Assembly: GCA_964244585.1 (NCBI GenBank)
Contig: CAXTJM010000007.1
Span: 1-64,000, forward strand
Direction: 5' to 3'
Length of the DNA: 64,000 bases
Source: LMUY01 sp964244585
GTDB lineage: Bacteria > Pseudomonadota > Alphaproteobacteria > Acetobacterales > Acetobacteraceae
Both the position numbers and the translations under genes were made by a program. This document shows, one piece after another, positions 33,199-42,071 of the stretch. The notes below the pieces were generated by a model that saw nothing but the letters and a program-made list of their open reading frames with translations, was not told the DNA's origin and did no database searches. Positions within the stretch are counted from its first letter, which is position 1. Each line of letters starts with the position of its first letter.

Positions 33199-34059
33199 AT
33201 GCAGGTCGGCTTCATCGGGCTGGGCAAAATGGGTCGCGCCATGGCACGCAACCTGGTGAAGGCTGGCCACCAGGTCCGCGCCTGGAACCGCTCCTCCGAC
33301 CCGGCCAACGTGATCGAGGGAGTGGAGATCGTTGCAGCTCCAGCAGACGCCTTCCAGGCACATGCCGTCTTCACCATGCTGTCCGACGATGCCGCCATCC
33401 GAAATGTGCTGCTGTCTGCCGAGGTCCTGCGCCGGGCACGCGCCGGCGTCGTCCACGTCGTGACATCCACCATCTCGGTCGACTTCGCGGACGAGCTTGC
33501 CGCAGCGCACGAGGCCGCGGGCGTGGGCTACGTATCCGCCCCGGTGTTCGGCCGCCCGGACGTGGCCGAGGCCGGACAACTCAACATCATGGTGGCGGGG
33601 GAGATGCCGGCGATCGACATCGTACGCCCGCTGCTGGATATCCTCGGCAAGAAGGTTTGGATCATGGGCGCCGATCCAAAGCAGGCCAATGCCGCGAAGA
33701 TCGCTGGAAACATGATGATCACCATGGCAATCGAAGCCATGGCAGAGGCCGTGGTGCTCACCGGCAGCAACAACGTGGCACCAGACGCCTTCTTCGAGCT
33801 GATCCTCGGCACGCTCTTCGCCGGCCGTTCCTACGAAACCTACAGCGGCAAGATCGCGCGGGGTGACTACGAAGCTGGCTTCCGCATGCAACTCGGCTTG
33901 AAGGACCTGCGGCTCGCCACCGACGCCGCAGCGAAGACCGGCAAGCGGCTCCCCATGCTGGATGCGGTCCGCGCCCGCATGGCGGAGGCGGTGGAGGCCG
34001 GCATGGGCCACAAGGACTGGTCCGGCATGGCGGACTACACGATCAACCACGCCCGTTGA
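33199..34059 (+). CDS. NAD(P)-dependent 3-hydroxyisobutyrate dehydrogenase-family protein
   Basis: This 286-residue oxidoreductase has the Rossmann start MQVGFIGLGKMGRAMARNLV and the catalytic lysine in AAKIAGNMM. Its substrate loop reads SAPVFGRPDVAEAG rather than the common DAPVSGG, so its substrate may differ from beta-hydroxyacids. AAGGAGAG precedes the ATG. Two ideas compete. It could be an aldehyde reductase induced by electrophiles through the TetR box. Or it could act like 2-(hydroxymethyl)glutarate dehydrogenase after enamidase, whose gene follows 100 bases on but has its own operator. Confidence 0.82.
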   Translation: MQVGFIGLGKMGRAMARNLVKAGHQVRAWNRSSDPANVIEGVEIVAAPADAFQAHAVFTMLSDDAAIRNVLLSAEVLRRARAGVVHVVTSTISVDFADELAAAHEAAGVGYVSAPVFGRPDVAEAGQLNIMVAGEMPAIDIVRPLLDILGKKVWIMGADPKQANAAKIAGNMMITMAIEAMAEAVVLTGSNNVAPDAFFELILGTLFAGRSYETYSGKIARGDYEAGFRMQLGLKDLRLATDAAAKTGKRLPMLDAVRARMAEAVEAGMGHKDWSGMADYTINHAR

Positions 34060-34087
34060 CAGTCCGCCTATTTCGTTTGCATACGAA
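34056..34087 (+). promoter_or_regulatory. Promoter and operator of the enamidase gene
   Basis: A consensus TTGACA (34056-34061) overlaps the stop codon of the preceding gene. Seventeen bases on is GCATAC (34079-34084) as a weak -10. TTTGCATACGAA (34076-34087) covers the -10 and matches the palindrome TTCGTATACGAA at ten of twelve positions. The same element stands before three other units of this locus. A regulator bound here would compete with RNA polymerase. Confidence 0.6.
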
Positions 34088-34159
34088 TGAGCCGCGCTGC
34101 TACAGGGCCGCAACGAGATGGCGCTGCTGCATCCGGCATGACGCTTCGCGGAGACGATC

Positions 34160-35359
34160 ATGGCCCACGACACCACCACGACGCCCGATCCGCAGTCGCG
34201 GCTGGTCATCCGCAACATCGGCCTGCTGCTATCCGGTGACATCGCGCAACCGATCCTGGATGCGGACACCCTCATCGCAGTGGGCGGCCGCATCACCGCG
34301 ATCGGCCGCGCCGCCGACCTCGACACCGCACATGCCGATATCGAGATCGACGCCCATGGCAGCGGCCTGGCCCCGGGGCTGATCGACAGCCACGTCCACC
34401 CGGTCGCCGGCGATTGGACGCCGCGGCAGCAGCAGAGCAACTGGATCGAATCGACGCTGCATGGCGGCGTCACCACCATGATTTCCGCCGGCGAGGTCCA
34501 CACGCCGGGTCGCCCACGCGATGTTGTCGGGCTGAAGGCGATGGCGATCTTCGCGCAGCGGGCTTTCACGGCCTTCCGGCCCGGCGGGATGAAGATCCAT
34601 GCGGGCGCTCCGGTGATCGAGCCGGAGATGACGGAATCCGACTTTCAGGACTTGGCCCAGGCAGGTGTCAAGCTGCTGGGCGAGGTCGGCCTGGGCGGCG
34701 TGAAGGACGGTCCGACCGCCCGGCGCATGGTCGCCTGGGCGCGGAAATACGGCATCCAATCCACCATCCACACGGGCGGCCCATCCATCCCGGGCTCCGG
34801 CCTGATCGACGCGGCCGTGGTGCTGGAGGCCGACACCGACGTGGTCGGGCATATCAATGGCGGCCACACGGCCTTGCCGGACCGCGAGATCCGCTGCATC
34901 TGCGAGGGGTGCCAGCGCGGCCTCGAGCTGGTGCATAACGGCAATGAACGCGCCGCGCTCTATACGCTGCGCACCGCCAGCGAGATGGGCGACCTGAACC
35001 GGGTTATCCTCGGCACGGACGGGCCGGCGGGCTCCGGCGTGCAACCGCTCGGCATCCTGCGGATGATCGCCATGCTGTCCTCCCTGGGTGAGGTCGCGCC
35101 CGAGACCGCCTTCTGCTTCGCGACGGGTAATACGGCGCGGATGCGCTCGCTGGACACCGGCCTGGTCGCGATCGGCCGCGCGGCGGATTTCGTGCTGCTC
35201 GATCGCGCACAGCACTCCGCAGGCCGCACGCTGCTGGAATGCGTGGCGCTAGGCGACCTTCCGGGTGTCGGCATGGTCGTCATCGACGGCGTCCCGCGGA
35301 TCGGCCGCTCCCGCAACACGCCGCCGGCCGACAAGGTGCCGGAGGTCGTCGCCCGCTGA
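34160..35359 (+). CDS. ena: Enamidase-like amidohydrolase
   Basis: This 399-residue amidohydrolase is close to enamidase of Eubacterium barkeri, which opens 1,4,5,6-tetrahydro-6-oxonicotinate to 2-formylglutarate and ammonia. Shared wording includes LHGGVTTMISAG, GRPRDVVGLKAMAI, LLGEVGLGGVKD, STIHTGGPSIPGS and the end SRNTPPA. Metal ligands are visible in DSHVHP, HTGG, GHINGGH and the aspartate of LGTDGPAG. The neighbouring Hnr and NicAB homologues support the role. A shared operator lies 73 bases upstream. Confidence 0.85.
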   Translation: MAHDTTTTPDPQSRLVIRNIGLLLSGDIAQPILDADTLIAVGGRITAIGRAADLDTAHADIEIDAHGSGLAPGLIDSHVHPVAGDWTPRQQQSNWIESTLHGGVTTMISAGEVHTPGRPRDVVGLKAMAIFAQRAFTAFRPGGMKIHAGAPVIEPEMTESDFQDLAQAGVKLLGEVGLGGVKDGPTARRMVAWARKYGIQSTIHTGGPSIPGSGLIDAAVVLEADTDVVGHINGGHTALPDREIRCICEGCQRGLELVHNGNERAALYTLRTASEMGDLNRVILGTDGPAGSGVQPLGILRMIAMLSSLGEVAPETAFCFATGNTARMRSLDTGLVAIGRAADFVLLDRAQHSAGRTLLECVALGDLPGVGMVVIDGVPRIGRSRNTPPADKVPEVVAR

Positions 35360-35371
35360 CCCGGTTCGCCC

Positions 35372-35800
35372 TCAGCGAAGCCGCTGTAGCAGCAGCAGCA
35401 ATGCGTCGCGTTCTTGCCCATGCAGCGGGGCAAGCGTCTCGTCCGTGACGCGCATGGCCCGCGGAACAAGCTTCTCGACCAGGCTTGCACCATCCCCGGT
35501 CAACTCCACCGTCAGGCGGCGTGCATCCTCGGCATCCGGTTCGGTCTTCACCAGCCCGCGAACGGCGAGCCGGTCGACGACGCCCTTGATGGTGGCGCCG
35601 TCCATGGCGGTTTGCCGTCCCAGCAGGTTCTGCGATAGCGGCCCGACCTCGTGCAGCTTGGCGAGTGCCGCCCATTGCGTCGGCGTCAGCTCGGGGCCGA
35701 GTCCGGCCGCAAACAGCACGGCATGGCGTTGCGCCACCTGGCGCAGGATGAAGCCGATCTGGTCGTCGAGCCGGTAGGCCTTCCGGCCCGGGCGCCTCAT
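35372..35800 (-). CDS. MarR family regulator of the nicotinate locus
   Basis: This 142-residue winged-helix protein has the MarR layout: DDQIGFILRQVAQRH, then LTPTQWAALAKLHEVGPLSQ, the recognition region GRQTAMDGATIKGVVDRLAV and the wing DAEDARRLTVELT. It is the last gene of the hnr operon, 25 bases after the amino-acid-synthesis-family gene. It is the only regulator inside the locus, hence the best candidate to bind the four TTCGTATACGAA-like sites. Pseudomonas NicR is also a MarR protein that responds to 6-hydroxynicotinate; equivalence is inferred. Confidence 0.88.
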   Translation of the reverse strand: MRRPGRKAYRLDDQIGFILRQVAQRHAVLFAAGLGPELTPTQWAALAKLHEVGPLSQNLLGRQTAMDGATIKGVVDRLAVRGLVKTEPDAEDARRLTVELTGDGASLVEKLVPRAMRVTDETLAPLHGQERDALLLLLQRLR

Positions 35801-35825
35801 GCAGCGTGCGCCCCGGTGTGCCGAA

Positions 35826-36410
35826 TCAACGCAACCCGTCCTCACCCTTCGCGTCCGTCGCCTGCAATCCCCCGATGCGGGGCAATGGCCGGCCGGAGGC
35901 CGTGACGGCCACGGCCACGACGATCTCGTTCGCCCGGGGGGCGTCCGTCACGCGCACTTCCATGGCGTCGAAATGGCTGCGCACGAACGCGGCGTCCTTG
36001 TGGCCCAACGGGATGTCGATCGCGGCGCCGGGGCCGGCGCGCTTCTTGGCAGACGGGATCAACGCGGCGCCCTTTCCCAGCACCCTGCGCACGGGCGCGC
36101 CGAGTTTCGGGTGCAGGATCGCGGCGGCATGCTCCAACTCGCCGTTCTCACCCACCAGGGCGGCCTTGCCGTAGCTCTCCGCGGAGGCGCCAGGAATGCC
36201 CAGCGCCGCCACCGCCCGCTCCGCCAGCAAGGCGCCCAGCTCCTCCCCGATCGCCACCAGCTCGGCCAAATCCTCCACGTAGCGGCCGGCGAAGGGGTTC
36301 TGGATCACCGCGATGGCGGCGGCACGCCGGCCGGGCGGATCGACCGGACGCCCCATCTCCTCGCGCACCTCTTCGACCATCGTGACGAGTTTGCGGATCC
36401 GGGCGCTCAT
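35826..36410 (-). CDS. Amino acid synthesis (AA_synth) family protein
   Basis: This 194-residue protein starts at ATG 36410 and overlaps the Hnr stop (ATGA). Conserved-looking parts are IAVIQNPFAGRYVEDLAELV, SYGKAALVGENGELEH, GKGAALIPSAKKR and IDIPLGHKDAAFVRSHFD. It fits the poorly understood AA_synth family, often found near 6-hydroxynicotinate reductase homologues. No catalytic residues are established. Translational coupling to Hnr suggests a role in the same step, perhaps electron delivery, assembly or isomerisation, but this is speculation. Confidence 0.75.
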   Translation of the reverse strand: MSARIRKLVTMVEEVREEMGRPVDPPGRRAAAIAVIQNPFAGRYVEDLAELVAIGEELGALLAERAVAALGIPGASAESYGKAALVGENGELEHAAAILHPKLGAPVRRVLGKGAALIPSAKKRAGPGAAIDIPLGHKDAAFVRSHFDAMEVRVTDAPRANEIVVAVAVTASGRPLPRIGGLQATDAKGEDGLR

Positions 36411-37864
36411 GGCGCGCCTGCCGGGGAAAGCGGCCATGGATTATCGCGGTCGGACATGATCTGCCGCGCGCCGACGATGTCGGCAAGCGAGCGGACATGG
36501 TCCATATGGCCGCCGAGCGCGGCATAATCCGCCAGCCGCAGAGTGAACTCGATCGGCGCCACCAATGCCGGCGTCGGGACGTAGCCGAAGCTGCCCGGCG
36601 GCATGCGCGTCACGTCGACCATGAAGGTGATGCCGCCGCCGGGCCAGATATAAACCGGGGCGCCGCCGCAGGTGACGGTGGTAAGCCGGTCCTTCACCGA
36701 CCGGGTCAGCCGCACCGGGTTCTGCGTCACGCCGGAGCGCAGCGAGCCGCCGGCCCCGCCGACGAACAGCACAGTGCACAAGGCCGGCTCGCAATTTTCC
36801 CGGATCAGCTCCACGGAATTGCGCAACGCGGGCGGCATCTCCTGCTCGACCGGACGCAAGGCCTCGTCCAGCACGAAATAGCCCTGGTTCTCCCCGGTGG
36901 TCGACGTCATCAGCAGCGTCAGCCCTGGGCGCGCCCGCTTCGGGTCGAAGGCGCCAAGGATCGACAACGGGTCGCTGATGTTGGTGCCGCCCCAGCCCGT
37001 CCCCGGCTCCGCAACCTGGAAGTAGCGGCCCGGCGTGGAGCGGCGTCCGTTGATGCGCACCCCCGTCTCCGCGATGCCGAGCAGCTTGCCGGCCTGGTGT
37101 TCCGACAGCACGCCGGTGATGTGGTCGTCGACTACGACCACCTCGTCCACCTTGCCGTCCCACTGCTTGGCGAACATGCCGATCGCAGCCGAGCCGCAGC
37201 CGACCCGCATGCGGTCCTCCTGCTGGCCGTTGACGACCGGCGGCCGTCCGGCCTGCACCAGCACGCTGGCGCCATCATCGACCGCCAATTCCACCGCCGC
37301 GCCGTTGCACAGGGCAAGCAGCGTGTCGCAGGTCACGCGGCCTTCCTTCTTGGAGCCGCCGGTCAGATGGTGCACGCCGCCCAGCGACAGCATTTGGGAG
37401 CCGTACTCGCTGGTGGTGACGTGGCCCACCGGTTCGCCGGCCGCGCGCACCACGGCCTGTTCCGGTCCCAGGAAGCGGTCGGTGTCGATCTTCAGCTTCA
37501 CCCCGCAATAGCTGAAGATCCCCTCCGTCACCACCGTGACCATGTCCAGGCCGTCGATCCGGGACGCCACGATGAACGGCGCGGGCTTATAGTCAGGATA
37601 GGTCGTGCCGGCGCCGATCGCGGTCACGAAAGCCTGCTCTTCGTGCAACAGGCTGCCATCCCACTCCACCGCGGCGCTGAACGGCACCAGCGGGCTGCCA
37701 TGGTCCACCGCCTGCTGCAGGATGACGTGCGGATCCACCCGGATCAACTCACCGTCCCTGTTGGCGTAGCGGTCGCAGGCGCCGGCCTGGCCCGGCCGGA
37801 TATAGCACATCACCGGGCACGCGTCGCAGCGCACCTTGTCGTCGGCACCGGCCAGCTCCGTCAT
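36407..37864 (-). CDS. hnr: 6-Hydroxynicotinate reductase homologue
   Basis: This 485-residue protein resembles Hnr, which reduces 6-hydroxynicotinate to 1,4,5,6-tetrahydro-6-oxonicotinate with ferredoxin in E. barkeri. The N-terminus CDACPVMCYIRPGQAGACDR (C13, C16, C20, C30) looks like an iron-sulfur site. Further marks are EGIFSYCGVKLKIDTD, GGSKKEGRVTCDTL, VGCGSAAIGMFAKQW and PGRYFQVAEPGTGWGGT. The ATG at 37864 follows AGGAGG. It leads an operon with the AA_synth and MarR genes, divergent from nicAB. How electrons reach it in an aerobe is open. Confidence 0.82.
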   Translation of the reverse strand: MTELAGADDKVRCDACPVMCYIRPGQAGACDRYANRDGELIRVDPHVILQQAVDHGSPLVPFSAAVEWDGSLLHEEQAFVTAIGAGTTYPDYKPAPFIVASRIDGLDMVTVVTEGIFSYCGVKLKIDTDRFLGPEQAVVRAAGEPVGHVTTSEYGSQMLSLGGVHHLTGGSKKEGRVTCDTLLALCNGAAVELAVDDGASVLVQAGRPPVVNGQQEDRMRVGCGSAAIGMFAKQWDGKVDEVVVVDDHITGVLSEHQAGKLLGIAETGVRINGRRSTPGRYFQVAEPGTGWGGTNISDPLSILGAFDPKRARPGLTLLMTSTTGENQGYFVLDEALRPVEQEMPPALRNSVELIRENCEPALCTVLFVGGAGGSLRSGVTQNPVRLTRSVKDRLTTVTCGGAPVYIWPGGGITFMVDVTRMPPGSFGYVPTPALVAPIEFTLRLADYAALGGHMDHVRSLADIVGARQIMSDRDNPWPLSPAGAP

Positions 37865-37913
37865 TCCCGGCCTCCTGCCTGCTGGGGTGGCGGTGCGATG
37901 ACCTGCCATTATG

Positions 37914-37925
37914 TTCGTATACGAA
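37914..37925. promoter_or_regulatory. Perfect TTCGTATACGAA operator before hnr
   Basis: This is a perfect 12-bp palindrome, 50 bases upstream of the hnr start. On the minus strand it is followed at once by CATAAT (37908-37913), a possible -10, so a bound protein would sit in the promoter spacer. It is the best copy of the element shared by four units of the nicotinate locus. Confidence 0.65.
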
Positions 37926-37995
37926 TGATACTGTGCCCGGAGCGTCGGCTGCGGGTCAAGGGTTCCGGACGACATCGAGAGACGGGGGCTTGTAT

Positions 37996-38009
37996 GTTTG
38001 TATACGAAC
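37996..38009. promoter_or_regulatory. Operator copy before nicAB
   Basis: GTTTGTATACGAAC is a 14-bp palindrome with one mismatched pair. It is 82 bases from the perfect copy and 79 bases before the nicA start. The two sites in this divergent region could bind a regulator cooperatively or control each direction separately. Its position argues against the longer nicA frame that would start inside it. Confidence 0.6.
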
Positions 38010-38087
38010 GCTAGCGTCCTGGTCGATTGTGGGAGCGTGGTCATCGTCATGCCAGCAACGACGTCGCACGGGGATGGAGGCGCCAGA

Positions 38088-38552
38088 GTGGCGCGCCCGA
38101 CGCTGCGCCTGGCCGTGAATGGCACGGAGCACGTCCTCCACATCGCCGCCAGCACCCCACTGGTCTACGTGCTGCGCAACGATCTGCGGCTGAACGGACC
38201 GAAATTCGGCTGCGGCCTGGGCGAATGCGGCGCGTGCATGGTGCTGGTGGACGGCGTCGCCGCGCGCTCCTGCGTGGTGGCGGCCGGCGCGGTGCAGGGA
38301 CGCCAGGTGACCACGCTTGAGGGATTGGCCTCGTCTGCGGGGCCGCACCCGGTGCAGCTTGCCTTCATCGCGGAGCAAGCGGCGCAATGCGGCTACTGCC
38401 TCAACGGCATGATCATCGCCACCACGGCGCTGCTCGCCCGCAATCCGAAACCTTCCGAGGAGGAGGTGCGGCAGGCTCTGCGCTTCAACCTGTGCCGCTG
38501 CGGCACCCATGTGGAAATCCTGCGCGCCGTCCAGCGTGCGGCCTCGCCGTGA
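38088..38552 (+). CDS. nicA: Nicotinate dehydrogenase iron-sulfur subunit (NicA-like)
   Basis: This 154-residue protein carries two [2Fe-2S] clusters. The N-terminal ferredoxin-type cluster has C42, C47, C50 (GCGLGECGAC) and C62. The C-terminal cluster has C101, C104 (CGYC), C136 and C138 (CRC). I chose the GTG at 38088 because GGAGG is seven bases upstream and the length then equals the family. Longer starts at 38049 or 37998 lack a good site, and the last lies in the operator. It overlaps nicB by four bases and passes electrons from molybdopterin to the haems of NicB. Confidence 0.85.
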   Translation: MARPTLRLAVNGTEHVLHIAASTPLVYVLRNDLRLNGPKFGCGLGECGACMVLVDGVAARSCVVAAGAVQGRQVTTLEGLASSAGPHPVQLAFIAEQAAQCGYCLNGMIIATTALLARNPKPSEEEVRQALRFNLCRCGTHVEILRAVQRAASP

Positions 38553-41500
38553 CGGGACCCTCCGCCCTGTCGCTGCTGCCGCTCGACGCCCTGCTGGACG
38601 CGCCCGACAGCCTGCTGGTGCTGCGCAGCGGCGGAGCCGACGCGCCGGTGTTCGTCGCCATCGCCGCGGACGGCACGGTCACCGCGTTCAACGGGCATGT
38701 CGACCTCGGCACCGGGATCGGCACCGCGCTGGCGCAGATCGTCGCCGAGGAGCTGGACGTCCCGCTGGGCCAGGTGACGATGGTCTTGGGGCACACGGCG
38801 CGCGCGCCGAACCAGGGTGCGACCATCGCCAGCGAGACCGTCCAGGTCACTGCCGTGCCGCTTCGCCGCGCTGCCGCCACCGCGCGGCACTTCCTGCTGG
38901 CCCAGGCGGCGGCGCGGCTGGAGACGACGGCGGCCGACCTCGCCATCGAGGACGGGATCGTCCGCCAGCCCGGCAGCAACCGCCACGTCACACTGGGCGA
39001 GTTGCTGGCCGGCCAACGCTACCGGCTGGAACTGGATCCGGACGCGGCGGTGAAACGCCCGGACGAATACCGCCTGGTGGGCCAGTCCGTGGCGCGGCTG
39101 GACATCCCGGCCAAGGCCACGGGCGAGTTCACCTACGTGCACGACGTGCGCCTGCCCGGCATGCTGCATGGCCGCGTCGTCCGGCCCCCCTATGCCGGCC
39201 TCGATAGCGGCCCGTTCGTCGGGACCAGCCTGGTCGCGGTGGACCGGGACTCGGTCAGCCATGTGCCCGGCCTCGTGGCGGTAGTGGTGATCCGCGACTT
39301 CGTGGGCGTGGTGGCGGAGCGGGAGGAGCATGCCGTCCAGGCGGCGGCGGCGCTGCGGGTCACCTGGCGCGGGGCGCCGCCCCTACCGGACCTCAACCAG
39401 CCGGAGGCGGCGCTGCGGGCCAACCCGTCCACGCCGCGCATCCTGCTGGACCGCGGGGAGGTGGATGCCGCGATCGCCGGGGCCGCGACGGCGATGCACC
39501 GGAGCTATCTGTGGCCTTACCAGATGCACGGATCGATCGGCCCGTCCTGCTCGGTCGCGGAGTACCGGGACGATCGCCTGGTGCTGTGGTCCGGCACGCA
39601 GAACCCGCACCCCCTGCGGGCCGACCTGGCCCTGCTGCTGGCGCTGCCGGAGGACCGCATCGAGATCGTCCGCCACGAGGCCGCCGGCTGCTACGGCCGG
39701 AACTGCGCCGACGACGTGGGTGCGGACGCGGCCCTGCTGTCGCGCGCCACCGGCCGCCCGGTTCGGGTGCAGCTTTCCCGCGAGCAGGAGCACGCGTGGG
39801 AGCCGAAGGGTGCGGCGCAGGTGATGGACGTGGCCGGCGGCCTGGACGCTGCCGGCGGCGTCGTCGGATACGATTTCAGCACGCGCTATCCGTCCAACGC
39901 TGCGCCCACCCTCGCGCTGCTGTTGACGGGCACGATCCCGCCCGTGGCCGCCGCCTCCGAGATGGGCGACCGCACGGCGATCCCGCCCTACGGCTACGCT
40001 GCCATGCGCGTGACGGTGCACGACATGGCGCCGATCGTCCGCGCCTCCTGGCTGCGGGGCGTGTCCGCCCTGCCCAACAGCTTCGCCCATGAAAGCTGGA
40101 TCGACGAATGCGCCGCGGCGGCGGAGGCGGACCCGATCGAGTACCGGCTCCGCTACCTGGACGATCCCCGCGGCGCCGCACTCATCCGTGCGGTCGCGGA
40201 CCGGGCGCAATGGGTGCCGCACACCGGGCCCGGCAGCCATGGCAGCGAGGGCGACCTCCTGCACGGCAGAGGCTTCGCCTACGCCGTCTACGTCCATGGC
40301 CGCTTCCCTGGCACCGCTGCCGCCTGGTCCGCCTGGGTGGCCGACGTCTCGGTGAACCGGCAGACCGGCGAGGTCGCGGTCACGAAGGTGACGGTGGGCC
40401 AGGATGCCGGGCTGATGATCAACCCGGCGGGTGTGCAGCACCAACTGCATGGCAACGTGATCCAATCCACCAGCCGCGTGCTGAAGGAGCGGGTCGCCTT
40501 CGACAGCACCGCCGTGGTCAGCCGCGAGTGGGGCGGCTACCCCATCCTGGCCTTTCCGCAGGTTCCCGCGATCCAGGTCGTGATGATGCAGCGCCAGGAC
40601 CAGCCCGCCCTCGGTGCGGGCGAGTCGGCCTCCGTGCCAAGCGCCGCGGCCATCGGCAACGCCATCTTCGACGCCACCGGCATCCGCCTGCGGGAATTGC
40701 CGTTCACCCCCGAACGCCTCCGCGCCGCGTTCGGCGAGACGGCGCCCGCGTCGAAACGGCGTAGGCGCGGCCTGTTCGGCGGCCTGGCCGCGGCCTTCGC
40801 CGGCGCGGCCGGCATGGCGGCGCTGCTGCTGCCGTGGCGGCCGGCCTACGCCCCGATCCCACGCCCGGACCCGTCGGTGTTTTCCGCCGCCACCATCGAA
40901 CGCGGTCGGCTGGTGGCGGCGGCAGGGGCATGCGCCGTCTGCCACAGCGCGGCCAATGCGGCGCGGTTCGGCGGCGGCCTGGCGCTGGACACGCCGTTCG
41001 GCCGCGTGTGGTCCACCAACATCTCGCCGGACGAGGCGGCCGGCATCGGCGGCTGGTCCTACCCGGCCTTCGAGCGGGCGATGCGGCAGGGCGCCAGCCG
41101 GGACGGGCATCTGCTGTATCCGGCCCATCCGTACACCGCGTTCACCAAGGCCAGCGACGCGGATCTGCAGGCGCTCTACGCCTATCTCATGGCACAGCCG
41201 GCGGTCGCCCTCCGCCCACCCGCGACCAAGCTGCGCTTCCCGTTCAACATCCGCCCCCTGCTGGCCGGCTGGAACAGCCTGTTCCTGCGTCCCGGCGTCT
41301 ACCAGACCGATGCCGCCCGGCCGGCATCCTGGAACCGGGGCGCCTACCTGGTGGAGGGGCTCGGCCATTGCGGCGCCTGCCACACCGGCCGCAACGCGCT
41401 CGGCGCCGAGCGGACCGGGGCCGCGCATCTGGCGGGCGGGTTCGCGGATGGCTGGGAGGCGCCGGCCCTGACGGCACTGTCGCACGCGCCGATTCCCTGG

Positions 41501-42049
41501 ACGGAGGCGGCCCTGTTCGACTACCTGCGCACCGGAGCGTCGCCGTTCCACGGCCCGGCCGCCGGCCCGATGGCTGCCGTGGTGGCTTCGCTCTCCGCCC
41601 TGCCGGACTCCGACATCCGCGCCATGGCAGGCTACCTCGCATCCTTCGCCCCGCCCGGCCCGCCCGCGGACGAGGCGGCGCTCGCCGCCCGCGCCGAGGC
41701 ACGCGCCGGGTCCTTGGCCGAGACCGGCGCCGGGGCGCGGATCTATGCCGGGGCGTGTGCGAGCTGCCACGAAGGTGAACCGCGCCTGCCTCCCCTGGCG
41801 CTTAACAGCAACCTGCACAGCCCCACCCCGAACAACCTGATCCGCTCGGTGCTGGGCGGCGTGCAGGCGGTCAGCCGGCCCGACCTCGGCAACATGCCCG
41901 GCTTCGCCGACACGCTCAGCGATGGCCAGGTGGACTCGCTGGCCCGCTATCTTCGTGCCCGCTTCGCGCCCGATGCGCCGGAGTGGACAGATTTCGACAC
42001 GCCGTTGCAGGCCGCGCGCGACGCCCTCTCGGCGCACGCCGCTCCGTAG
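38549..42049 (+). CDS. nicB: Nicotinate dehydrogenase molybdopterin/cytochrome c subunit (NicB-like)
   Basis: This 1166-residue fusion protein has an aldehyde-oxidase-type molybdopterin part at about 1-735. A hydrophobic segment (GLFGGLAAAFAGAAGMAALLL) follows, then three cytochrome c domains with CAVCH (795-799), CGACH (941-945) and CASCH (1070-1074). P. putida NicB has the same order and nearly the same length. With NicA it would hydroxylate nicotinate at C6 and deliver electrons to respiration, without an FAD subunit. The GTG start overlaps nicA (GTGA). A related isoquinoline- or aldehyde-oxidising role is possible, but the neighbours favour nicotinate. Confidence 0.85.
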   Translation: MTGPSALSLLPLDALLDAPDSLLVLRSGGADAPVFVAIAADGTVTAFNGHVDLGTGIGTALAQIVAEELDVPLGQVTMVLGHTARAPNQGATIASETVQVTAVPLRRAAATARHFLLAQAAARLETTAADLAIEDGIVRQPGSNRHVTLGELLAGQRYRLELDPDAAVKRPDEYRLVGQSVARLDIPAKATGEFTYVHDVRLPGMLHGRVVRPPYAGLDSGPFVGTSLVAVDRDSVSHVPGLVAVVVIRDFVGVVAEREEHAVQAAAALRVTWRGAPPLPDLNQPEAALRANPSTPRILLDRGEVDAAIAGAATAMHRSYLWPYQMHGSIGPSCSVAEYRDDRLVLWSGTQNPHPLRADLALLLALPEDRIEIVRHEAAGCYGRNCADDVGADAALLSRATGRPVRVQLSREQEHAWEPKGAAQVMDVAGGLDAAGGVVGYDFSTRYPSNAAPTLALLLTGTIPPVAAASEMGDRTAIPPYGYAAMRVTVHDMAPIVRASWLRGVSALPNSFAHESWIDECAAAAEADPIEYRLRYLDDPRGAALIRAVADRAQWVPHTGPGSHGSEGDLLHGRGFAYAVYVHGRFPGTAAAWSAWVADVSVNRQTGEVAVTKVTVGQDAGLMINPAGVQHQLHGNVIQSTSRVLKERVAFDSTAVVSREWGGYPILAFPQVPAIQVVMMQRQDQPALGAGESASVPSAAAIGNAIFDATGIRLRELPFTPERLRAAFGETAPASKRRRRGLFGGLAAAFAGAAGMAALLLPWRPAYAPIPRPDPSVFSAATIERGRLVAAAGACAVCHSAANAARFGGGLALDTPFGRVWSTNISPDEAAGIGGWSYPAFERAMRQGASRDGHLLYPAHPYTAFTKASDADLQALYAYLMAQPAVALRPPATKLRFPFNIRPLLAGWNSLFLRPGVYQTDAARPASWNRGAYLVEGLGHCGACHTGRNALGAERTGAAHLAGGFADGWEAPALTALSHAPIPWTEAALFDYLRTGASPFHGPAAGPMAAVVASLSALPDSDIRAMAGYLASFAPPGPPADEAALAARAEARAGSLAETGAGARIYAGACASCHEGEPRLPPLALNSNLHSPTPNNLIRSVLGGVQAVSRPDLGNMPGFADTLSDGQVDSLARYLRARFAPDAPEWTDFDTPLQAARDALSAHAAP

Positions 42050-42071
42050 CCCGCCATCCGGAATGTTTCGG

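Noticed and set aside
37998..38552. Longer NicA from an upstream start
   Set aside because: That start falls within the operator palindrome and has no ribosome-binding site; GTG 38088 has GGAGG at the right distance and gives the family length.
39383..42037. 884-codon open frame opposite nicB
   Set aside because: Antisense shadow of a clear molybdopterin/cytochrome protein; the translation is Arg/Gly/His-rich and featureless.
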